Assembly: GCA_038233815.1 (NCBI GenBank)
Contig: JBBSVE010000091.1
Location: 1-12,793, forward strand
Length of the DNA stretch: 12,793 nt
Direction of reading: 5' to 3'
DNA from: JBBSVE01 sp038233815
Lineage (GTDB): Bacteria > Pseudomonadota > Alphaproteobacteria > Rhodobacterales > Rhodobacteraceae
The notes beneath the pieces were generated by a model. That model was not told the origin of the DNA and searched no databases. It saw only the letters and a program-made list of their open reading frames with translations. The position numbers were made by a program, and so were the translations under genes. Within the stretch, counting starts at the first letter, position 1. Every line of letters starts with the position of its first letter. Shown one piece after another: positions 7,423 through 12,793 of this stretch.

Positions 7423-8642
7423 ATGCAGCGACGCGGCCATCGAGCCATCGTCCGGAGCGGCTTCGGGCTTGCGTTCGCGGGTCTTGCCCTGGCACCGGTC
7501 TGAAGCCAGGACTTGACGGAGTCCGGTTCGAGCGGCAACCCCGGGCTGACCGGCAACGTCAAGACCGGGCGCATTGCGGATCTCACCCGCTCGGAGGGGC
7601 CTTTGACCTTCTCTCTGACGGGCCAGATCTCCAATGTGATCCTCGGCTTCGACGATGGCGCATCTCCCTATCTGCGGTATGGCGACAATGGTGCTGCTCC
7701 GACACTGATCAACATCACCGCCTCGTGGAAGGCCACCGATGCGCTGTCGCTCGGTTTCGTTTATGAGACGAATTATCCCTACGAGGCCGGATCTCTGATG
7801 ACGCAGGACAATGCGTTCGTCTCGCCGCCGGGATTTGACACCCGCCAGCTTGAGATCACGCTGTTCCACAACCGGCTCGGCAAGCTGTCTCTTGGACAGG
7901 GGCATCTCGCGGGAGATTCGATCACCCAGAGCGATCTTTCCGGGACCGCGCTGGCCGGCCACAACACCATCGGCGATCATGGCGGGGCGTTCGTGCTGCG
8001 CGATGCCGCGAAGGGGATCCGTCGCCGCTGACGGTCGCCGGCGTCATGCCCTCTCTGGATGGCGGCAGGGCGGTGCGGGTGCGCTATGACACGCCGTCCT
8101 TCGCGGGCTTCACGCTGTCGGGGTCCCGCTCGGCAGGCGAGACGCTTGGCAACGGATCGGTATCACCCTCGACCGACAGTGCGCTGCGCTACCAGTCACC
8201 CGACGGAACGTCGCCGTTTGGCAATCGCGCCATTTGCGAAGTGCAGGCAGGGATCGGGTATTTGCGCAACGATGGCGCTCCACACAGGGACATTGTGTCG
8301 GGATCTGTGTCCGTGCTGCTTGAGACCGGGTGGAACGCGACCATCGCCGGTGGTGTGCGCGATGCAGAGACAGGTGCGGACGGCGGCTATGGCTATGTCA
8401 GGATCGGCTGGCGTGGCCGCCTCGTGCCTCTGGGCGAGACTGCATTTTCGGCAGACCTCTATTCCGGTGCCGAGACCGCGACGGGGATGAAGCATGCCCG
8501 TGCGGTGGGGATCGAGGCCGTGCAGGTGATCGACAGCACCGCGGTAGAGGTGTTTGCGGGCGTGCGTCGCTTCCAGACCGACGGGCCTGTTGCGTTGAAA
8601 GACGCGACATCCATACTCGGCGGCTTCCGGGTGCGGTTCTGA
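7423..8642 (+). pseudogene. Outer-membrane porin, nonsense plus frameshift
   Basis: A GGAGG at 7410-7414 precedes an ATG at 7423 and a signal peptide (VRSGFGLAFAGLALAPV). An in-frame TGA at 7501-7503 follows, then SQDLTESGSSGNPGLTGN continues in the same frame. At about 8010-8018 the frame moves (AAKG to GDPSPLTVAGVMPSLDGG); adding one G to the AAGGGG run restores it. The repaired product is about 406 residues of alternating beta-strand-like sequence, has LGKLSLGQGHLAGDS and SDLSGTA, typical of alphaproteobacterial porins, and ends in Arg-Phe as outer-membrane barrels do. It would admit small solutes, plausibly the dehydrogenase substrate, being directly downstream. As written only a signal-peptide fragment is made; GTG or ATG restarts could give unexported pieces. 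Confidence 0.75.
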
Positions 8643-8736
8643 ATATTTTCGTGACGGTTGCGTAACGCGTCAGGTGGATACCCTCCCGGCCTGAACTCGA
8701 TACGGTTGCCCCGTGTGTCGTCCGGTGCGCTGTCGC

Positions 8737-8750
8737 CCGTGATGGCACGG
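8737..8750 (+). terminator. Small hairpin after the porin gene
   Basis: CCGTG (8737-8741), loop ATGG, CACGG (8746-8750) form a perfect 5-bp stem in the 176-bp gap between porin and transporter genes. No T-run follows, so a role in termination is only a possibility. I see no other structured feature or clear promoter in the gap. Confidence 0.2.
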
Positions 8751-8818
8751 ATCGAAGGCTTCGGGTCTGGCAATCGGTCTCGCTTCGAGGATAGGAGGCG
8801 CATGGAAGGGAGTCGTCC

Positions 8819-9838
8819 ATGAACAGGTCTGCTTTCACGACGGCGATGGCGATCCTGCTGGTGATCGGACTGGTTATTGCCGCGCGCCAGTTCTCTACCG
8901 TTCTGCTGCTGACATTTGCGGGTCTGCTGCTCGCAGTCCTGTTGCGGCACCTGGCGCAGTTGCTGACGCGCTATCTTCCGCTTCCCGTGGGCGCTTCCCT
9001 CGCCCTCGTCCTTGTCGGCTTTGTGCTCCTAGCAGCGATCTTCGGCATCCTGGCGGGTCCCCGCGTCACGTCGGAACTGACGGAGGTTGTCCAGAGTCTG
9101 CCCGGCGCGATCCAGACCCTTCGCGCCTTCGTCGCTGACACCAAATGGGGTGGCTATCTTCTCGATACCCTGTTCGCCGGTGGGCAACCCAAAGGGTTGA
9201 ATGTCATGGGCATGATGGGCGGCACGGTGTCCACAGGACTTTCGCTGATCGTGAACCTCGTGGTCGTGCTGACCATCGCGATCTTTCTGTCTGTCAATCC
9301 CGGCCTCTATCGCACGGGCTTTCTCCACCTCGTGCCGAAGACCGCGCGCCCGCGTGCGCGGGCGGTTCTGGACACGATCGCCGACGGGCTCTGGCGCTGG
9401 CTGCTCGGTCAGTCCGTCGACATGATCGCGGTCGGTCTGCTGACCGGACTGGGGTTGTGGCTGATCGGCGTTCCGGTTCCGGTGGCCCTCGGACTGATCG
9501 CGGGGCTGACGAACTTCATCCCCTATGTGGGCCCCTTTCTCAGCGGCATTCCGGCAACGCTGATCGCGTTTTCGCAAAGCCCGACGGATGCGCTCTATAC
9601 CGCCGGGTTGTTCCTTCTGGTCCAGCAGATCGAGGGTAATATCCTGATGCCTCTGATCCAGAAGCGGGCGACCTCGCTGCCCCCGGTCCTGACGATCCTG
9701 GCGGTGGTCGCCCTGGGCGGCCTGTTCGGTCTTCTGGGCGCGCTGCTCGCGACGCCGCTGATGCTCGTCGGGATCGTTCTGGTACGGATGCTTTATGTCG
9801 AGGACATTCTGGGCGATCGGGTGGACGGCGGGCCGTAA
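8819..9838 (+). CDS. AI-2E family transporter (PerM/TqsA-like)
   Basis: A 339-residue polytopic membrane protein of the AI-2E transporter family. The diagnostic C-terminal region is present: LTNFIPYVGPFLSGIPA (from about residue 230), QQIEGNILMPLIQKRATSLP, and a Gly/Leu-rich ATPLMLVG helix. About seven to eight helices are visible, with the usual soluble loop between the N-terminal helices and the core (TSELTEVVQSLPGAIQTLRA). Length is normal for the family. GGAAGGGAG at 8804-8812 supports the ATG start. Members have been linked to autoinducer-2 export or to sodium/proton exchange, so the exact cargo is open. It is separated from the porin by 176 bp, has no obvious tie to the dehydrogenases, and runs convergent with the PQQ operon. 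Confidence 0.9.
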   Translation: MNRSAFTTAMAILLVIGLVIAARQFSTVLLLTFAGLLLAVLLRHLAQLLTRYLPLPVGASLALVLVGFVLLAAIFGILAGPRVTSELTEVVQSLPGAIQTLRAFVADTKWGGYLLDTLFAGGQPKGLNVMGMMGGTVSTGLSLIVNLVVVLTIAIFLSVNPGLYRTGFLHLVPKTARPRARAVLDTIADGLWRWLLGQSVDMIAVGLLTGLGLWLIGVPVPVALGLIAGLTNFIPYVGPFLSGIPATLIAFSQSPTDALYTAGLFLLVQQIEGNILMPLIQKRATSLPPVLTILAVVALGGLFGLLGALLATPLMLVGIVLVRMLYVEDILGDRVDGGP

Positions 9839-9841
9839 TGC

Positions 9842-9869
9842 CCATGGGGCGACGGACGCCGTCCCATGG
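9842..9869. terminator. Bidirectional hairpin between convergent genes
   Basis: CCATGG (9842-9847) and GACGG (9851-9855) pair with CCGTC (9859-9863) and CCATGG (9864-9869). This gives an 11-bp stem with a 3-nt bulge and a 3-nt loop. It lies in the 49-bp gap between two convergent stop codons, where a shared terminator is expected. There is no T-tract on either side, so the call rests on position and structure. Confidence 0.4.
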
Positions 9870-9887
9870 TTGAGGCCGGTAGCGTGT

Positions 9888-11822
9888 TCATTGCGGCAAT
9901 CTATAGGCGACCACCTGATCGCCGACCTGATCCTTGAGGATGGTGTTGCCACCCGCCACGAAGGCGACGTATTCGCGCCCCTTGTAGGCGTAGACCGCTG
10001 GGTTGGCGACAGCCGGGGCCATGGCCTGATCTTCCCAGAGCTCCTTGCCCGAAGCCAGCGCATAGGCGCGCAGCTTGGCGTCCATCGACGCGCCGATGAA
10101 GACCACGCCGCCGGCCGTCACCGCAGGGCCGCCGATGGTGGGTGAGCCCCAGCTTTCGGGCATGAAGAAGCCATATTGCTGCGACGCGCCGACCGGCACG
10201 CGCCATTTCACGTCGCCGGTATGCATGTCGAGCGCCACAAGCTCGCCGTAGGGCGCCTCCCAGCACGGCATCCCGAGCCAGTTGCGCGCGACCTCCAGCC
10301 GCATCCCGTAGGGCGCACCCGTCTGGGGCGAGAACCCACTCTCGTTGCCCGATCCGTTGTTCGCGCTCTCGTAGGCCTTCCGGTCGTAGAGCTTCACGTA
10401 CTGCACGATGTGCGAGGTGTTGACGACGGCCGTCTGGCTGACGGGATCGAACGCAACCCCGCCCCATTGCACCGCACCCGCGCTGTCGGGATAGGCCATG
10501 GCTCCCTCTCCCGCCGTGGTGGGCGGCGTATACATGCCCTCATAACGCAGCTTCGACCAGAGCCGGGAGCAGGAGCCGAAGCCAACCGCATCCGCGATGG
10601 CCCAGACCTTGGGCTTCACGGATTGGTCGAGCAGCGGCGCGGGCTTTGTCGGGAAGGGTTGCGTCTTGGCATAGACCTCGCCCTGGACCGTGCCGTCGCC
10701 GCCGGGAACGGGACGTTCCTCGATCGGCCAGACGTCCGCGCCGGTCTTGCGGTTCACGACGAACAGGAAGCCCTGCTTGGTGGCCTGAATCAGGGCCGGG
10801 ATCGCCTTTCCGTCCACCGTGATGTCGATCAGCGTCGGCGCGGAATTGATGTCATAGTCCCAGATGTCGTGATGCACCCACTGGCGCGACCAGACGACCT
10901 TGCCGGTCTCGATATCCAGCGCCGTCGTCGAGGTGGCGTAGGGCGCCTCCTCTGTCCGGTTGCCGCCCCAGAAGTTCGGCGAGGGCGATGACACGGGCAG
11001 ATAGACCAGTCCCAGACCGGCATCGGCCGACATCTGGGTCCAGACATTCGCCGTGCCGCTGGTCTTGCGCATCGACGCAGGCAGCGTGTCGAACGTCCAT
11101 TCCAGAGCGCCGGTGCGCGCGTTGAGCGAAAAGACGGTGCCGGGGGGCGCTTGCTCGAACGTCCAGTCATCCCCGGCCCATCCGAGGATCAGATGGTCGC
11201 CCACCACGGTCGGCGGCTGGAGGAGCGACAGCGGCCACTTGTCGTTCGTCTTGTTCCATTGGTTGACGTCGAGAATGCCGTCCGTGCCGAAACCTGTGCA
11301 GGGCTTTCCGTTGTCTGCATCCACCGCAAAAAGCTGCGCGTCCATCGTGCCGATATAGACGATCTTCTGGCACGCTTCTCCGGCCACGGGATCCTTGGCC
11401 TGCCAGTAGGCGACTCCTCTGTTCTTCAAGGCGGGTTGAGTCAGTGCCTTGAGAGTCGACTTTGTGTCGAAGCTCCAGCGCTCCGCCCCCGTGGCGGGGT
11501 CGAGTGCCAGAATTCGATAGAACGGCGTCCCGATATAGAGCGTCTCGTTGGCGAAGATCGGCGTTGCGGACCAGACCGTGGCGGGCAGGTCGCCCGTCCC
11601 GTCCGACATGTCGCCGGTATGGACGTCCCACGCCTTCGTGAGCGTGCCGACATTGTCCGCCGTGATCTGGTCGAGCGGGCTGTATTTCTGCGCGTTGAGC
11701 TGGCCGTGAAAGGAATCCCAAGTGGCCGTCTTCGGCACGAGAGGGTCCGGCGTTTGCGAAAGGCCCGCCGACCCTGACAGAAGTCCGGCACACAGACAGA
11801 GCGTCGCAATGTGACGTGTCAT
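9888..11822 (-). CDS. PQQ-dependent sugar/polyol dehydrogenase, catalytic subunit (SldA-like)
   Basis: A 644-residue quinoprotein of the membrane glucose/quinate/polyol dehydrogenase family. A Sec signal peptide (IATLCLCAGLLSGSAGLSQT) replaces the N-terminal membrane domain of one-piece glucose dehydrogenases. Tryptophan-docking propeller repeats are visible, such as GAERWSFDTKS, GALEWTFDTLP and GKVVWSRQWVH. Asp322 in HHDIWDYD and Lys349 in ATKQGFLF are 27 residues apart, as are catalytic Asp466 and Lys493 of E. coli Gcd. There is no heme c motif, so electrons should go to ubiquinone through a membrane partner. That partner is probably the preceding gene, whose TGA overlaps this ATG (ATGA); GAGAGGAG at 11831-11838 is the ribosome binding site. 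Substrate (glucose, glycerol, sorbitol or another polyol) undetermined. No pqq biosynthesis genes are in the window. Confidence 0.9.
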   Translation of the reverse strand: MTRHIATLCLCAGLLSGSAGLSQTPDPLVPKTATWDSFHGQLNAQKYSPLDQITADNVGTLTKAWDVHTGDMSDGTGDLPATVWSATPIFANETLYIGTPFYRILALDPATGAERWSFDTKSTLKALTQPALKNRGVAYWQAKDPVAGEACQKIVYIGTMDAQLFAVDADNGKPCTGFGTDGILDVNQWNKTNDKWPLSLLQPPTVVGDHLILGWAGDDWTFEQAPPGTVFSLNARTGALEWTFDTLPASMRKTSGTANVWTQMSADAGLGLVYLPVSSPSPNFWGGNRTEEAPYATSTTALDIETGKVVWSRQWVHHDIWDYDINSAPTLIDITVDGKAIPALIQATKQGFLFVVNRKTGADVWPIEERPVPGGDGTVQGEVYAKTQPFPTKPAPLLDQSVKPKVWAIADAVGFGSCSRLWSKLRYEGMYTPPTTAGEGAMAYPDSAGAVQWGGVAFDPVSQTAVVNTSHIVQYVKLYDRKAYESANNGSGNESGFSPQTGAPYGMRLEVARNWLGMPCWEAPYGELVALDMHTGDVKWRVPVGASQQYGFFMPESWGSPTIGGPAVTAGGVVFIGASMDAKLRAYALASGKELWEDQAMAPAVANPAVYAYKGREYVAFVAGGNTILKDQVGDQVVAYRLPQ

Positions 11823-12199
11823 GCCGATCGCTCCTCTCGACGATTGCGCGCAGGCCGCCGGAACAGGGTCAGATCAATGACGAGCCCGATCAGCCCGACC
11901 CCAAGAGCCACAGCGATCCACCATCGGTGAAGAAAAAGTCCCGCGACCGCCGTCCCGATCAGCCCGAAAAGCAAAAGCACCCAAAGGAGGATGTGCCACA
12001 CCCCATGCTCGACAAATGCCAGGCCGAATGCTCCGATCGCAAGCGCCACGCATGCTCCGATCACGATGAGGGCGCCAAGCGATCCGTTCACACCCGTCAG
12101 CGGTGTGACATACGCGAAGACTGCAAGTGCGCAGCCGACAGCCGAGGCGACAAGCAGCAGGAACGCGGCCCGTTGCCGCAGCGAAAAGACGGAACCCAT
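11819..12199 (-). CDS. Small membrane subunit/anchor for the PQQ dehydrogenase (SldB-like)
   Basis: A 126-residue protein with four predicted membrane helices, at about 11-30, 34-57, 62-86 and 89-110, and a basic cytoplasmic tail (FRRPARNRREERSA). Size, helix content and position just upstream of a PQQ catalytic subunit match SldB, the small subunit of Gluconobacter glycerol/sorbitol dehydrogenase, which resembles the N-terminal membrane domain of Gcd and passes electrons to ubiquinone. I see little diagnostic sequence beyond hydrophobicity, so the assignment rests mostly on context. GGAGAG precedes the ATG by about six bases. The ATGA overlap with the next gene suggests coupled, stoichiometric synthesis. 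Confidence 0.75.
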   Translation of the reverse strand: MGSVFSLRQRAAFLLLVASAVGCALAVFAYVTPLTGVNGSLGALIVIGACVALAIGAFGLAFVEHGVWHILLWVLLLFGLIGTAVAGLFLHRWWIAVALGVGLIGLVIDLTLFRRPARNRREERSA

Positions 12200-12331
12200 T
12201 GAACGCTCTCCATTTTAACAGATAACGATATCAGCAGGGCGTTCGAATTACCGCGCCCGGAGCACCAAACGATGACAACGGATAAGAACGCTTTCCGTTC
12301 CGCGGGGCATTGGAAGCTGCTTGCCCCGTTA
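12200..12331 (-). promoter_or_regulatory. Upstream region of the PQQ dehydrogenase operon with GAACGC motifs
   Basis: This 132-bp gap must hold the promoter for the - strand operon unless transcription enters from the IS side. GAACGCTCTCC (12201) and GAACGCTTTCC (12286) are near-identical direct repeats. GCGTTCGAA at 12239-12247 carries the same hexamer inverted. GAACG/CGTTC form a small dyad at 12286-12300. I find no convincing -35/-10 pair. The motifs could be operator half-sites or chance. Confidence 0.25.
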
Positions 12332-12631
12332 GAGCGTGGCGCGTTTAATTGGTATCATATCCTGCAGCTTTGAAGAAGTTGGAGCATTCCTCGTCGCTGA
12401 ACAGGTCAGACATGGCCAACAGTCTGCCAAGGCTGTTCATATGTTCGGGCCGCTTACTTTCGGATCAGGGCGTTCAGCTTTGAGAAAGCCATCTCGCTTG
12501 GATCGAGGTCAGGGCTGTAGGGAGGCGAGTACAAGAACCAAGCACCGACGTCGCGCAAAGCGCGGGCTGCACCGGAGCTCTTGTGACTGGGCAGGTTGTC
12601 GAGAATGACGACATCGCCTGAGGGCAAAGTC
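12331..12631 (-). pseudogene. IS630-family transposase, C-terminal remnant
   Basis: The - strand reads TLPSGDVVILDNLPSHKSSG, then YSPPYSPDLDPSEMAFSKLN and ALIRK, the catalytic Asp and the PPYSPDLNP(I)E block of IS630 DDE transposases. A nonsense codon follows at 12454-12456. Matching sequence continues as AARTYEQPWQTVGHV, and after a roughly 2-bp deletion as SDEECSNFFKAAGYDTN ending at 12345-12347. This is the usual family C-terminus. The element probably ends near the TA at 12330-12331, as IS630 targets TA. The N-terminal part is missing because another IS begins at about 12632. Confidence 0.85.
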
Positions 12632-12793
12632 GGGCTCTGTTGCACAAAGCTTGTGATACCCGAGGTTCCCCTTTCCCCGGATGGGTTTATCCCACGGCTT
12701 CTGTGACAGGGATGCCAAGGGCGGTGTAGCCGTTCATGATGGCGATGCGGACCTGGACTTTCGCGACCGATCGGTCGAAGTCCCGCGCCATGC
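12632..12793 (-). mobile_element. IS5-family (IS903-like) element, right end, partial
   Basis: GGGCTCTGTTGCACAAAG at 12632-12649 resembles the terminal inverted repeat of IS903-type members of the IS5 family. Inside it the - strand carries the last codons of a transposase, ARDFDRSVAKVQVRIAIMNG then YTALGIPVTEAVG, stopping at 12687-12689. This resembles the C-terminus (RDFDRQVAE.QIR.A..N) of IS5-family transposases. The rest lies beyond the window. The end sits directly against the interrupted IS630 gene, so it inserted there. Whether the element is intact cannot be told. Confidence 0.65.

Noticed and set aside
7501..7503. TGA in the porin gene as selenocysteine or programmed readthrough
   Set aside because: Porins are not selenoproteins, no selenocysteine-insertion hairpin is evident, and a second lesion downstream points to decay or sequence error.
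6745..7980. - strand open frame (411 codons) across cytochrome and porin genes
   Set aside because: No signal, domain or ribosome binding site; explained by codon bias of the opposite strand.
1..12793. CRISPR array, tRNA, rRNA, or a defence/toxin-antitoxin system
   Set aside because: No regularly spaced repeats, no cloverleaf or rRNA sequence, and no matching protein motifs were seen on either strand.

Overview
The window is GC-rich DNA that reads as an alphaproteobacterial accessory region. Rhodobacterales is my best guess, from the style of the insertion sequences and the redox gene content, but no rRNA or housekeeping gene confirms it. A set of periplasmic and membrane oxidation genes lies between two patches of decayed insertion sequences (IS).

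Left flank (1-1928). The window opens in the 3' part of a broken IS481-family transposase gene on the + strand. It abuts a truncated IS66-family element on the - strand, whose tnpA, tnpB and tnpC are all damaged. Three short hairpin-bearing stretches interrupt these transposase genes. About 330 bp of mostly unassignable DNA follows and ends in a good ribosome binding site.

Main + strand cluster (1929-8642). First is a fusion of a six-helix cytochrome b561-type membrane domain with a sulfite-oxidase/YedY-fold molybdopterin domain; one missing base breaks its frame near 2304. Next comes an intact three-subunit FAD-dependent dehydrogenase in the order small, large, cytochrome. The small subunit is Tat-exported, the GMC-type catalytic subunit has three cysteines spaced as the 3Fe-4S ligands of FAD glucose dehydrogenase, and the cytochrome c has three hemes and a C-terminal membrane anchor. 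The first three genes overlap by one base at each joint (TGATG, TAATG). A signal-peptide-bearing outer-membrane porin gene follows, with an in-frame stop and a one-base frameshift.

Right part. An AI-2E family transporter gene (8819-9838, +) converges on a two-gene - strand operon. That operon encodes a small four-helix membrane protein and a soluble-type PQQ dehydrogenase of the membrane glucose/polyol dehydrogenase family, joined by an ATGA overlap. The pair resembles the SldB/SldA arrangement. The right flank (12331-12793) is a decayed IS630-family transposase gene cut by the end of an IS5-family (IS903-like) element.

Together the genes suggest incomplete periplasmic oxidation of sugars or polyols. 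A porin would admit the substrate, and FAD and PQQ enzymes would oxidise it and pass electrons to cytochrome c or quinone. The substrates cannot be read from the sequence. Lesions in the first and fifth genes of the + cluster, with three intact genes between, suggest partial decay or sequence errors.
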